Below, one piece after another: positions 19,704-28,127 of a DNA stretch of 64,000 nucleotides. The position numbers were made by a program, and so were the translations under genes. Source of the stretch: Novosphingobium sp. PhB165 (GTDB taxonomy: Bacteria; Pseudomonadota; Alphaproteobacteria; Sphingomonadales; Sphingomonadaceae); the NCBI RefSeq assembly GCF_004341845.1, contig NZ_SLVB01000006.1:186001-250000 (forward strand), read 5' to 3'. The stretch's first letter is position 1. Each line of letters starts with the position of its first letter. The notes below the pieces were generated by a model. That model searched no databases. It was not told the DNA's origin and saw only the letters and a list, made by a program, of their open reading frames with translations.

Positions 19704-21840
19704 CGGCCCCGCGATTGCGAACAAGTCCTGGATTGCCGCCATCGCGGCGCTCGGCCGATTGAAAGGCGTGCCGGTGGGCGAGCCCGAACTGGTCAGCCGC
19801 CTCTACTGGAGCGACGGGCAGGGCAGCGAGGCAACGCTGGCCCACGCCGCGCGGCTTTCCGGCCTCCATTTCGAGATTCTGCGGACCGGGATCGACGATG
19901 TTCCGCCGATGCTGCTGCCCGCGATATTCGAACTGCAAGACAATGGCGCGGCCATCGTCCACAGCCGCCATGCCGACCATGTGCAGGCCACATTGCCGTC
20001 CTCCGGCGGCAATGCCCCAGTCGAACTTACGCTCGACAGCTTGCGCGCACAGGCGACCGGCCGCGTCGGCTTCGTGGAGCCGCTGTCCGCCCGCTCGCGC
20101 GACGCCCGCCTTGACGAGTTCCTGCGGCGCCCCGCCGGCTCCTGGCTGCGCGATATCATCATGGCCGACCGGCGCGGCTATGGCGAAGTCATGATGGCGT
20201 CGTTCTCGGGCAACCTGCTGACGTTCGCCACCTCGCTCTTCGCCATGCAGGTGTGGGACCGGGTGATTCCCGCGCAGTCGATCCCGACGCTCTGGGTGCT
20301 GGCGCTGGGCACGGCGATGGCGTTGCTGCTGGAACTCACGCTGCGCAGTGCGCGGGTGCAATTGGTCGACCGCATCGGCCGGCGCGCGGACCTTGCGATC
20401 TCCTCGCGCGTGTTCGCCCGCGCGCTGGACATCCGGAACGACGCGCGGCCGCGCTCGACCGGCGCCCTGATCGCGCAGCTGCGCGACATCGAGCAACTGC
20501 GTGAGATGCTGACCTCCACCACGATATCGGCGCTGATCGACCTGCCGTTCATTGTGATGTTCCTGATCCTCTTCGCCTTGCTGGCGGGGCCGCTGACATT
20601 CGTGCTGGTCGGCGCCGCGCTGCTGATCGTGCTGCCCGGCCTGCTGCTGCAACGCCCACTGGCGCGGCTGGCACGCGAAGGCATGCGCGAGGCGGCGCTG
20701 CGCAACGCCATCCTCGTCGAATCGATCGAACGCATCGACGAGATCAAGTCCGCGCAGGCCGAGCCCCGGTTCCAGTCGCTGTGGGAGCGGCTGACGCTCA
20801 CCGGCACGCGCGTCGGGGCGGAGCAACGCTTCCTTTCCGCGCTGTTCGTCAACTGGACCCAGACCTTGCAGCAACTGGCCTATACGGTGGTGATCGTTGC
20901 CGGCTCGTTCCGGGTGATGGACGGCCGGATGACGATGGGCGCGCTGATTGCCTGCTCGATCCTCACCAGCCGCGCGCTGGTGCTGTTCGTGCCGTTCGGG
21001 CAGGTTTTCGCCCGCTGGCAGCACGCCAAGATCGCGCTTGCCGGTCTGGAGGAACTTTTCGCAAGGCCGGTGGACCATGACCCCGAACGCGGGCTGCTGC
21101 GCCGCCCTTCGCTGCGCGGGCACTACGAGCTGAAGGACCTCACGTATGCCTATGATCCGGAAGCGCCGGTCGCGCTGAAGATCGAGCGGCTGTCGATTGC
21201 CGCCGGCGAGCGCGTGGCGCTGCTCGGCCGGATCGGCGCGGGCAAGTCCACGCTGCTGCGGCTGCTGGCGGGGCTCGCCTTGCCGACTAGCGGCGAGGCT
21301 CTGCTCGACGGTACCGGCATGGCGCAGATCAGCCCGGCCGATATCCGCCGCGACACCGCCTATCTCGGGCAGAATGCGCAGCTGTTTCTCGGCACGATCC
21401 GCGAAAACCTGGTGATCGGCGCACCCGGCGTCACCGATGAGGAGATCCTGCGGACGCTGGCGGTAACGGGCGGCATCGGCCTCGTGCAGAACCAGCCGCA
21501 GGGGCTCGACCTGCTCTTGCAGGAAGGCGGCGCGGGGCTTTCGGGCGGCCAGCGCCAGACCCTGCTGCTCACCCGCGTCCTGCTGCGCAGGAGTAACGTG
21601 CTGCTGCTCGACGAACCATCCGCCGCGCTGGACGAGATCAGCGAGCGCAACCTTGTCGCCAACCTCGGCCAATGGCTGCGCGGCCGCACTCTGATCGTCA
21701 CCACCAACCGGCCGGGCCTGCTCGATCTGGTCGACCGGGTTGTGCTGATGGACAATGGCCGCGTCACGCTGGACGGGCCCAAGGCGATGGTCCTGCCGGT
21801 GCTTGCCGGGCGGTCCGCAGATCAGGAGAAGCGGGCATGA
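19696..21840 (+). CDS. Type I secretion ABC transporter, permease/ATPase (LapB-like)
   Basis: A 714-residue fused ABC exporter. The N-terminal 120 residues form a C39-like domain with no catalytic cysteine, so it should be a binding domain rather than a protease. That fits an RTX-type substrate without a leader peptide. A six-helix membrane domain follows (about 155-430). The nucleotide-binding domain shows Walker A GRIGAGKST (511-519), a Q-loop in AYLGQNAQLF, signature LSGGQRQ (615-621) and Walker B LLLDEP with E640. The switch (H-loop) position, normally THR, reads TTNRPG, with asparagine at 671. It overlaps the tolC-like gene upstream and the hlyD-like gene downstream. It is expected to energise export of the giant adhesin. 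Confidence 0.93.
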   Translation: MADGPAIANKSWIAAIAALGRLKGVPVGEPELVSRLYWSDGQGSEATLAHAARLSGLHFEILRTGIDDVPPMLLPAIFELQDNGAAIVHSRHADHVQATLPSSGGNAPVELTLDSLRAQATGRVGFVEPLSARSRDARLDEFLRRPAGSWLRDIIMADRRGYGEVMMASFSGNLLTFATSLFAMQVWDRVIPAQSIPTLWVLALGTAMALLLELTLRSARVQLVDRIGRRADLAISSRVFARALDIRNDARPRSTGALIAQLRDIEQLREMLTSTTISALIDLPFIVMFLILFALLAGPLTFVLVGAALLIVLPGLLLQRPLARLAREGMREAALRNAILVESIERIDEIKSAQAEPRFQSLWERLTLTGTRVGAEQRFLSALFVNWTQTLQQLAYTVVIVAGSFRVMDGRMTMGALIACSILTSRALVLFVPFGQVFARWQHAKIALAGLEELFARPVDHDPERGLLRRPSLRGHYELKDLTYAYDPEAPVALKIERLSIAAGERVALLGRIGAGKSTLLRLLAGLALPTSGEALLDGTGMAQISPADIRRDTAYLGQNAQLFLGTIRENLVIGAPGVTDEEILRTLAVTGGIGLVQNQPQGLDLLLQEGGAGLSGGQRQTLLLTRVLLRRSNVLLLDEPSAALDEISERNLVANLGQWLRGRTLIVTTNRPGLLDLVDRVVLMDNGRVTLDGPKAMVLPVLAGRSADQEKRA

Positions 21841-23048
21841 CCGGTGTGGCAACGGGAGGCTCGCTGGGCGGTCCCTTGGGAGGACTCGGCAGCGAAGGCG
21901 AAAGCACGTGGCTGCGGGCGATCGAACGGCTGCGCATCATCCCGGTGCTGTCGGCGGGCGTGCTGGCCTTCCTCGTCTGGGCCTATTTCGGGGTGCTGGA
22001 CGAAGTCGCGGTCGGCCCCGGCAAAGTGACGCCGCCCTCGCGCTCGCAAGTGATCCAGAGCCTTGAAGGCGGCATCGTCGACGGCATATTCGTCCACGAA
22101 GGCGATATCGTGCGCCCCGGGGAGAAACTGGCGACGCTAGACCGGGCGCGGTTCAGTTCGATGCTGGGAGAGGCGCAGGCCAAGGCCCGCTCGCTGGAAG
22201 CCGCATCCGCCCGATTGGAGGCCGAGATCGGCGGCGGCGAACCGCAATTCCCGCAAGAGGTAAAGGACACACCGGGCCTTGTCGCGCGCGAAATGGAACT
22301 GATGCATTCGCGTCGCCGCAACCTGCAAGTGGCCACGGCCAGCCTCGGCCAGTCGCTGGCGCTTACCCGGCGGCAACTGGCGATGACCGAGCCATTGGTC
22401 GATCTCGGCGCCGCCAATCAGGTGGAGATCATCCAGCTTCGCCGTCAGGAGAACGAGATTCAGGCTAAGCTCGATTCGCTGCGCAACCAGTATGTGATCG
22501 ACGCCAGCGCCGATTACGCCAAGACCCGCGCCGAACTGGATCAGGTTGTGCAGGTGATCGGCGGGCGGCGGGATCAGCTTGACCGCACGGTGCTCACCTC
22601 GCCCGTGCGCGGCATCGTCAAGAACCTGGAGATCACCACGATCGGCGGCGTCGTCCAGCCCGGCGGCTCGCTGATGGAGATCGTACCGCTGGAAAAGCAG
22701 CTTCTGATAGAAGCCCGCATGTCCCCGCGCGACATTGCCTTCATCCGCCCCGGCCAGAGCGCGACCGTGAAGATCACGGCCTACGACCCCTCGATCTATG
22801 GAACGCTGGCGGGGACGGTGGACCGCATCTCGCCCGACACCTTGCAGGACGAAGTGCACCGCGATCAGGTCTACTACCGCGTCTACGTACGCACCGCGCG
22901 ATCGAGCCTGAGAACCCGCGACGGCCGCGAACACGGCATCATGCCGGGCATGGTCGCCACGGTGGAGATCCGCACTGGCCGCAAGACCGTGCTCGAATAC
23001 CTGATGAAGCCGATCAACAAGGCCCGCGAAGCACTGCGTGAGCGCTGA
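21837..23048 (+). CDS. HlyD-family membrane fusion protein of type I secretion (LapC-like)
   Basis: A 403-residue periplasmic adaptor. A short glycine-rich cytoplasmic N-terminus is followed by one membrane helix (IIPVLSAGVLAFLVWAYFGV), a lipoyl/biotinyl-like half (VIQSLEGGIVDGIFVHEGDIV), a long coiled-coil hairpin (about 105-240) and a beta-barrel with the family pattern TVLTSPVRGIVKNL and GIMPGMVATVEIRTG. The end TVLEYLMKPI is typical of HlyD/PrtE/LapC proteins. The start codon overlaps the ABC transporter stop in ATGA. It joins the inner membrane ABC transporter to the TolC-like channel. Longer open frames upstream are out-of-frame readings of the ABC gene. Confidence 0.93.
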   Translation: MTGVATGGSLGGPLGGLGSEGESTWLRAIERLRIIPVLSAGVLAFLVWAYFGVLDEVAVGPGKVTPPSRSQVIQSLEGGIVDGIFVHEGDIVRPGEKLATLDRARFSSMLGEAQAKARSLEAASARLEAEIGGGEPQFPQEVKDTPGLVAREMELMHSRRRNLQVATASLGQSLALTRRQLAMTEPLVDLGAANQVEIIQLRRQENEIQAKLDSLRNQYVIDASADYAKTRAELDQVVQVIGGRRDQLDRTVLTSPVRGIVKNLEITTIGGVVQPGGSLMEIVPLEKQLLIEARMSPRDIAFIRPGQSATVKITAYDPSIYGTLAGTVDRISPDTLQDEVHRDQVYYRVYVRTARSSLRTRDGREHGIMPGMVATVEIRTGRKTVLEYLMKPINKAREALRER

Positions 23049-23080
23049 GGGCGGCTATTGCTGTCTGATCGAGTGGGAGA

Positions 23081-23125
23081 GTGGTGCGCATACGGGTCTC
23101 GAACACGTGACCCCATCATCACGAA
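23081..23125 (-). repeat. Duplicated 3' half of the tRNA-Thr gene (att-like scar)
   Basis: These 45 bases align with 24643-24688, the 3' half of the tRNA-Thr(CGT) gene including its CCA, with one gap and about four mismatches. The last 28 bases (23098-23125) differ at only one position. The orientation is the same, so the two are direct repeats 1.56 kb apart. The 5' half of the tRNA is absent, so this is not a working tRNA gene. Such partial tRNA copies normally mark integration sites. Confidence 0.75.
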
Positions 23126-23292
23126 AGCAAGGATAAGGCGGCCGGAATGTGAGGGTTTGTGCGGAATTCTGGGTAATTGGGAGGGCATTTTCGGGTTTAC
23201 CCCATGCCCATCCCAAGTCGCGCCATGGCCCGGTCGGGGGCGTTTCCTATGGAAGACACTTTGGTAGGAACGATTCCGGAAAAGTGACCCGT

Positions 23293-23310
23293 GCCGGACC
23301 CGGCTTTTTT
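23293..23310 (+). terminator. Possible terminator downstream of the adhesin/secretion operon
   Basis: A short GC hairpin, GCCGG-AC-CCGGC, is followed directly by six T on the plus strand. The stem is only four to five base pairs and it lies 245 bases after the HlyD-like stop, so it is a weak candidate. Confidence 0.35.
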
Positions 23311-23328
23311 CTGCGGGGCGATCGAAGG

Positions 23329-24060
23329 TTAGCTCTCGTCGTCAGCAACCTTCCCGATTTTCGAGCCATCGGCAAACACGATCATCCCCGGGACAAAAGT
23401 CACCTTCATCTTGGTAAACGGGATCGAGGTCAGTTTCTTATCCGAATCCTCGAACTGGTTAAGATCGCGGCCATACCCAGTGATATTTCGTGACTCGTTG
23501 GGTTTGACGTCCTCGTCGAGCGACACGTTCAAGCTGGAGATTCGTGAACCGAACTGGTCGTCAAAATTCACAGTGCCCTTGATGCCACTTATTTGCTTGG
23601 CTGTTTTGTTCTGGACAGCGATTTCCATATTCAGGCGATCACTGTAACGACCTGCCATCACGTTTTGAGGAAGAATGCTGACGTCTGTGATGGCGACGGT
23701 TGCAGCTTGCTTGATTTTTGCCGCATCGGCGGCCTTCTGAGCCTCGACCTTGGCCTTGAGGGCCGCAGCCTCAGCCTCTTCCTGCTGCTGCTTCTGCTGC
23801 CACTTGTGCTGCTGTTCAATCGCATCACCGATCGTTGTGCCGGGAGGAATTCCGGCCTTCCCACCCGAGAAGGCTGCGCCCAATGTCATTCGCATCATGT
23901 ATTTGGTCACGGCCTCGCGATCGGCATCGTTAAGCCTCTTCACCTGTTCGCTGATTTCCCCCCACTTTTCCGGATCGGTCGGAATAAGGGTGCTCTTCGC
24001 GTTATTGCAGGCGCTGAGCGCAAGCGTTGCAGCCATGATCGGCAAGATAAATTTACGCAT
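23329..24060 (-). CDS. Lipoprotein of unknown function with coiled coil
   Basis: A 243-residue protein. The signal ends in a lipobox (ALSAC, cysteine at about residue 18), so it should be lipid-anchored. A hydrophilic helix rich in Q, K, E and A follows (around QQHKWQQKQQQEEAEAAALK, about 90-125, likely coiled coil). The last 110 residues look like a beta-sandwich (IEIAVQNKTAKQISGIKGTV-type strands, then SRISSLNVSLDEDVKPNES). A similar layout occurs in phage- or plasmid-borne lipoproteins of unknown role. The start at 24060 has the ribosome site AAGGGGG; an upstream extension to 24114 has none. Base composition is visibly AT-richer than the neighbours (I counted 28 G+C in the 60 bases 23401-23460), a sign of transfer. 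It lies between the two tRNA-Thr copies. Confidence 0.75.
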   Translation of the reverse strand: MRKFILPIMAATLALSACNNAKSTLIPTDPEKWGEISEQVKRLNDADREAVTKYMMRMTLGAAFSGGKAGIPPGTTIGDAIEQQHKWQQKQQQEEAEAAALKAKVEAQKAADAAKIKQAATVAITDVSILPQNVMAGRYSDRLNMEIAVQNKTAKQISGIKGTVNFDDQFGSRISSLNVSLDEDVKPNESRNITGYGRDLNQFEDSDKKLTSIPFTKMKVTFVPGMIVFADGSKIGKVADDES

Positions 24061-24103
24061 ATTTCCCCCTTGAGTGCCCATCAATCGTAGTAACTTTGCG
24101 CAG

Positions 24104-24316
24104 ATGTACGTCAATGATAGTCAATGCAAGTGGACGGTCGTCGCCGCTTCAAAGGCTATCTACTGCCGCGTCAACGGCAGGCTGTTTCGACGGGAGCCAA
24201 GACCTGACTGGCGGCTGGACCTTTCGCGCGTCGGCGCCATAGACGAGACCAAGGGCGACTTCATTGGTCGTTATGCCCGGCGCGACGCCACCAGCGCTGT
24301 TGCTGAAATCGCCTAA
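24104..24316 (+). CDS. Small hypothetical protein (70 aa)
   Basis: An open frame starting MYVNDSQCKWTVVAASKAIY and continuing CRVNGRLFRREPRPDWRLDL, then DFIGRYARRDATSAVAEIA. The tryptophan- and arginine-rich, evenly protein-like composition argues for a real gene or a recent relic, but I recognise no family. An upstream GTG at 24074 would lengthen it by ten residues. It is divergent from the lipoprotein gene and lies in the same tRNA-bounded islet, so it may be cargo of the same element. Confidence 0.4.
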   Translation: MYVNDSQCKWTVVAASKAIYCRVNGRLFRREPRPDWRLDLSRVGAIDETKGDFIGRYARRDATSAVAEIA

Positions 24317-24643
24317 AAGCCCGAGCTACGCTTGCGCTAAACCGTCACGGCCAGGATAGGTAGTCTTGGAGGAATTGTTCCGTCGAAGCGGAAGGCGTGT
24401 AAACCGTTGATGCGATAGAGCGAGCCTCCGTCCGGGGCACCCCTGGGATCGGCCTATCAGCAGGTACCCGAAGCGTTGGGAATCCCCATCGAAGTGCTGG
24501 AGCGCGCCGATAAAACTCAACAGCTTGCGCTGCTCTGACACTGCCTCACGGGTTTGCCGCGGGTCGCGCATCCGAATTAGCCCAAACTGGAGAGCCTCTC
24601 GTGGGAAGCCGTCGATGTCCTTGTGAAAGCACCTTTAAGAAGG
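24317..24643. other. Gene-poor stretch beside tRNA-Thr
   Basis: No convincing gene in 327 bases. A short protein-like frame on the plus strand, ending at the TGA 24536-24538 (GSAYQQVPEALGIPIEVLER), may be the tail of a decayed gene. An 81-codon minus-strand frame over the same bases has no family features. Confidence 0.35.
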
Positions 24644-24719
24644 TGGTGCCGCTTACGTGACTCGAACACGTGACCCCATCATTACGAATGATGTGCTCTA
24701 CCAACTGAGCTAAAGCGGC
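24644..24719 (-). tRNA. tRNA-Thr(CGT)
   Basis: Folds into a full cloverleaf: acceptor stem GCCGCTT/AAGCGGC, D arm GCTC/GAGC, anticodon stem CATCA/TGATG with loop TTCGTAA (anticodon CGT), and T arm ACGTG-TTCGAGT-CACGT. The discriminator base is A and the 3' CCA is encoded (24644-24646). Its 3' half is duplicated at 23081-23125, which suggests use as an integration site. Confidence 0.95.
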
Positions 24720-24909
24720 ATGTCTGATGCGGACCGGTAAGCCGGGCCGCAGGACAGGGGGCGCCTTTACCGGGGAGTGGGGACTCGTGCAAGGGGCTTT
24801 CTTGTCCATATCGCGATCTGATTTGCGCAGGCCGTAAATCCCCGGGCCGTGGCCTGTTTCTCGTTGCCCGTCGGGACGCCGCGAGACGGCGCGGCGCCCT
24901 CGTGCGAAA

Positions 24910-26145
24910 CTAGATTCCGTAGCGCAGTTTGATGGCGCGGTAGCGTTCGCGGAGCATTTCGGCGCGCTGTTCGGCGGTGGTTCGCGTGGTGTCCGGCGGG
25001 AGATGCTGCGACAGGTCCGCCGCTTTGACGAGGCGGGTGCGGAACGTGGCGGGCTGCTGGCTCATCAGGTTGCGGTAGGTGAGGTTGCCGTCGCTGAAGC
25101 CCTGCGTGTCGAGCCAGTTGTGGAGGCCCGGGTCCTCGTGCGCGAGAATCAGGCGCACGATGCCGTCGCCATCCACTTTCGTGCGCGCCGGGGTGTAGCT
25201 GATCGGGCGATGGAGGAAATCCATCGAGCCCATCATGGCGCCGCCCATGCCGAACAGCCAGAAACCTTCGTGCCAGTCCATTTCGACGATCAGCGCTTCG
25301 CCAGGCTGGAGGCGCCAGACCATGTGGGCGGCCATGCGTCCGCGCTTGGCGTCGCTGGTGTCGTTGGCGGCCTTGTCCGCCGGGAAGGCGTTGAGGCTGG
25401 CCGGATCGCAGACCCCGCGCGAGGTGAGCCAGGCGTGCTCGGGCCAGTCATGCATCAGACCGGTGACGAACTGACCGGCCCAGTCCATCGCTTCGGTCAT
25501 CTGCGCGGGCGAGGGCAGCGGGCGGGGCGTGGCCATGCCGATTCGTTCGATGGTGAGCGTAGTCGGCGTTTCACCGAAAGCGTCGAAGGCTTCGCGGATG
25601 AACAGCTTGCGCGTGCCCGGCGTGGTGGGGAGCCAGTTCTTTTCCTGAGCCGGGCCGCCGATGGTCACTTCGAAGCGGCCTTCGGCGTCGGCTTCGATCT
25701 GGTGGCCGAACAGGTTGGCATCGGGAATGTCACCGAAGGGTTCGTGCAGGCTGGGCCAGTCGGTGCCGGGGATCTTGTCCGGGCGCGGGCCTTGCACCGT
25801 GACGTTGAGCCAGCGCGCGGTGCCGCGTCGGCCCGAGAGGCGGTAGACGTGATCGCCCGAAATCCACGCCTGCCGATACGTGAAGTCCGCCAGATCGCCG
25901 CCCAGCTTCATCGTCGGCGTGGTGAAGGGGTGGATCTGCGGGAAAGCCGGATCGCGCGTTTCGAGGGCAAGGTCGAAGGCCTGGCCGAGGTTTTGCGTCA
26001 GGAACCGGAAGGCGTCCGCGCGCTGGAGCGGGTTGGTGGGATTGGCGTCCTTGAAGGCGTATTGGCCCGCCTGCTTCAAGTGGTCGCAGAAGGCGTCCCA
26101 AGCCGTTTTGAGCGCTGCGTCGTCGGTTCCATCGCCGAATGCCAT
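24910..26145 (-). CDS. DUF1214-like protein of a catabolic operon
   Basis: A 411-residue soluble protein without signal peptide or membrane segment. It resembles the DUF1214/DUF1254-type proteins found beside sulfotransferase-like and luciferase-like genes in sphingomonads and mycobacteria: LTQNLGQAFDLALETRDPAF, TMKLGGDLADFTYRQAWISG and VYRLSGRRGTARWLNVTVQG (each family-like), and later ANLFGHQIEADAEGRFEVTI. The biochemical role of the family is not known. It is the last gene of a four-gene operon; its start follows the upstream stop by four bases and uses a GGAG site that overlaps that gene's end. A part in catabolism of a hydrophobic or aromatic compound is inference from the neighbours only. 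Confidence 0.7.
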   Translation of the reverse strand: MAFGDGTDDAALKTAWDAFCDHLKQAGQYAFKDANPTNPLQRADAFRFLTQNLGQAFDLALETRDPAFPQIHPFTTPTMKLGGDLADFTYRQAWISGDHVYRLSGRRGTARWLNVTVQGPRPDKIPGTDWPSLHEPFGDIPDANLFGHQIEADAEGRFEVTIGGPAQEKNWLPTTPGTRKLFIREAFDAFGETPTTLTIERIGMATPRPLPSPAQMTEAMDWAGQFVTGLMHDWPEHAWLTSRGVCDPASLNAFPADKAANDTSDAKRGRMAAHMVWRLQPGEALIVEMDWHEGFWLFGMGGAMMGSMDFLHRPISYTPARTKVDGDGIVRLILAHEDPGLHNWLDTQGFSDGNLTYRNLMSQQPATFRTRLVKAADLSQHLPPDTTRTTAEQRAEMLRERYRAIKLRYGI

Positions 26146-26149
26146 CGTG

Positions 26150-26959
26150 TCAGGCTCCTAGCCGGGTGAGAATGTTGGAAAGCGCGTGCGCCGCGCGGGT
26201 GCAGGCTTCGGCGGGGCCTTCCGCTTCTATGCGCGGGCCGACCAGTTCGAGATCGAACAGGCCGGTGTAGCCAAGGTCCAGCACGTCGCGCAGGATTGTT
26301 TCGAGCGGCACGGCGCCGTCTCCCGGCACCGCGCGGCAGGGCGTGGTGCGGTCGCCGGGGACGTGGTCGCTTACTTGCACGAGGCCGGCGAGGGGAAGAG
26401 CCTCGGCCAGCTTTTCGCGCAAGTGGGCCTCGACCCAGCAAGCGTGGAGGTCGACGCAGAGGCCGATCCCGGCGAGCCGGGCGAGCCGCAGCGCATCGGG
26501 CAGGGTGTGTGCGATGTGGATGTCCACCGTCAGCGGTGAGGCGTTCTCCACCAGCAGCGCGACGTTACGGGCGGCGGCATGGTCGCGGCACGGTGCGAGC
26601 AGTTCGACGAAGCGTTCGGCGGCCTGCTCCCACAGCAGTGCGCCGCGTCCGCCGGTGATCAGATAGATCGACGGCGCGCCGAGGTCCGCGGCCATGTCGA
26701 TCACGCGGATCAGGTCGCCGGTGGCGCTTTCCGCGTGGCGTTCGAGGTCCGGCTGGAGCGCGAAGGGGTGGTTGATGCAGCCGATGCGCACCCGGCCATG
26801 CTGCACGGCTTCGCGTGCAGCATGAAGCTCGCTCGCATGAAGCAGGCGGGGGGACACAAGCGTGACATGCTGCACCCCGATCTCGCTGCAAAAGTCGAGG
26901 AAGGGGCCGGTTTCCCGGTCCACCATCGCGACCTGGTGCAGGCTGACACGAGGGTGCAT
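26150..26959 (-). CDS. Sugar phosphate isomerase/epimerase family protein (xylose isomerase-like TIM barrel)
   Basis: A 269-residue AP-endonuclease-2/xylose-isomerase-like barrel. Likely metal-binding positions include E in LLVENASPLTVDIH, D and H in GLCVDLHACWVEA, H in VSDHVPGDRTTPC and E in LFDLELVGPRIEAEGPAEA. The family includes hydroxypyruvate isomerase, tagatose epimerase, IolE and many uncharacterised ring-cleavage or epimerase enzymes. The start ATG overlaps the stop of the sulfotransferase gene by one base (TGATG). A much longer open frame to 27715 is an out-of-frame reading of that gene. The exact substrate is not readable. Confidence 0.8.
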   Translation of the reverse strand: MHPRVSLHQVAMVDRETGPFLDFCSEIGVQHVTLVSPRLLHASELHAAREAVQHGRVRIGCINHPFALQPDLERHAESATGDLIRVIDMAADLGAPSIYLITGGRGALLWEQAAERFVELLAPCRDHAAARNVALLVENASPLTVDIHIAHTLPDALRLARLAGIGLCVDLHACWVEAHLREKLAEALPLAGLVQVSDHVPGDRTTPCRAVPGDGAVPLETILRDVLDLGYTGLFDLELVGPRIEAEGPAEACTRAAHALSNILTRLGA

Positions 26960-28125
26960 CAGTGGCGCTTCTCGATCTCGACGCCGAAGCGCTCGCGGAA
27001 GGGGGCGAACTCCTCGTTCAGCGCGTCGATATCGTATCCGGCATCGACCAGCACTTGCGTCGAGTAGTGGAACTTGCCGTGGCGATCTCCCCTGTTGTCC
27101 GCCAGATAGCCGCGCATCGCGCTTTCCGCTTCGGGGGTGAAGGGGCGTCCGGCGAAAGCATAGTAATCGCGGATGGTGGCGATGGGATCGGCCACGAAGT
27201 CGCGGTAGCGCACGTGATGGATGCGCGGATCGTTCGCCAGGGGGTGGGCCATCGTATTGCCGATCGACCAGCGCACGCGCTCCAGATGGGCGCGGGCTTC
27301 CTTCACCAGATCGATCTTGCCGACGATGCCGTCCATGATGTCCGCCATCATCATCGTCGAACTGGCCGCGACCATCACCGGATCGCGGTGCAGCCAGACC
27401 AGCGAGGCATCCGGATAGGTATCGAAGAAGGCATCGAGCCGGGTCGTGTGGAAGCCCTTGAGCGCCCAGTGCCGGTTCGGTCGGCCAAATTGCAGCGCTT
27501 GCAGCATGGCCTTGTGGATGCAGTATTGCGCGGGCGGATCGGTGGGCAGGCCGAACGAGAGGTTCTGCATCGGCACGCGCCACCACGCGGTGGGCGTCAT
27601 CACCCGGAAGTCGAAGGCCCAGGTGCGCTCGTCTTCGGGCAGGCCTTCGCCGAGCATGTCGTTGTAGGGGTGGCAGTGCAGCCAGCGCGGCATTTTCGCG
27701 TTGATCTCGCGCCATTCGGCATCGGCGGCGGCGATGCGGGGATCGGTGCCTTGAACCGTGCCCGGCGGGGGCGAGGGGTGCATGACCTCCCAGAACCGCA
27801 GCGCCCGCGCGCCGGGATCGACGGCGAGGAGGGCGTGCATCAGCGTGGTACCCGAGCGGGGTTCGCCGCTGACGAACATCGGACGGTCGATCACTTCCTC
27901 GGCCAGCGGATAGCGCTTGCGATCCTCGAAGAAGCGCAGGCGATCGGTCAGCAGCCAGAGAATGTTCTCCGCCGCCGCCGCGCGGCCGGCCGCGTCCATG
28001 GCGATGCCGTTGATGTGCTCCACTGCGAGGGCGAAGCGTTCGGGGAAGCCGTCATCTGCCCAATCGGAAAGGCCGGTGCGCTGCTGGGCTTCCTGCAGCA
28101 ATTGCTGTGCGTTCAGGTCGGCCAT
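26959..28125 (-). CDS. Sulfotransferase-family protein (PAPS-type P-loop)
   Basis: A 388-residue protein of the Sulfotransferase_3 type. It has the 5'-phosphosulfate loop MFVSGEPRSGTTLMHALL near residue 85, the 3'-phosphate-binding region LVWLHRDPVMVAASS, and GRPNRHWALKGFHTTRLDAF between them. ATG 28125 is chosen because GGAGG stands seven bases before it. A GTG at 28131 is less well placed. The gene overlaps the luciferase-like gene upstream. Members of this group are frequent in sphingomonad and mycobacterial catabolic loci, and whether they transfer sulfate there is unproven. Confidence 0.82.
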   Translation of the reverse strand: MADLNAQQLLQEAQQRTGLSDWADDGFPERFALAVEHINGIAMDAAGRAAAAENILWLLTDRLRFFEDRKRYPLAEEVIDRPMFVSGEPRSGTTLMHALLAVDPGARALRFWEVMHPSPPPGTVQGTDPRIAAADAEWREINAKMPRWLHCHPYNDMLGEGLPEDERTWAFDFRVMTPTAWWRVPMQNLSFGLPTDPPAQYCIHKAMLQALQFGRPNRHWALKGFHTTRLDAFFDTYPDASLVWLHRDPVMVAASSTMMMADIMDGIVGKIDLVKEARAHLERVRWSIGNTMAHPLANDPRIHHVRYRDFVADPIATIRDYYAFAGRPFTPEAESAMRGYLADNRGDRHGKFHYSTQVLVDAGYDIDALNEEFAPFRERFGVEIEKRH

Positions 28126-28127
28126 GA

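Noticed and set aside
19696..20060. N-terminal C39 peptidase activity in the ABC exporter.
   Set aside because: No cysteine stands in the expected catalytic region, so it is a C39-like binding domain, as in other RTX exporters.
23081..23125. A second tRNA-Thr gene.
   Set aside because: Only the 3' half is present; the D arm and 5' acceptor strand are missing.
26960..27715. N-terminal extension of the isomerase-like gene, giving a 521-residue fusion protein.
   Set aside because: The added part is an out-of-frame reading of the sulfotransferase-family gene. The true start overlaps that gene's stop.
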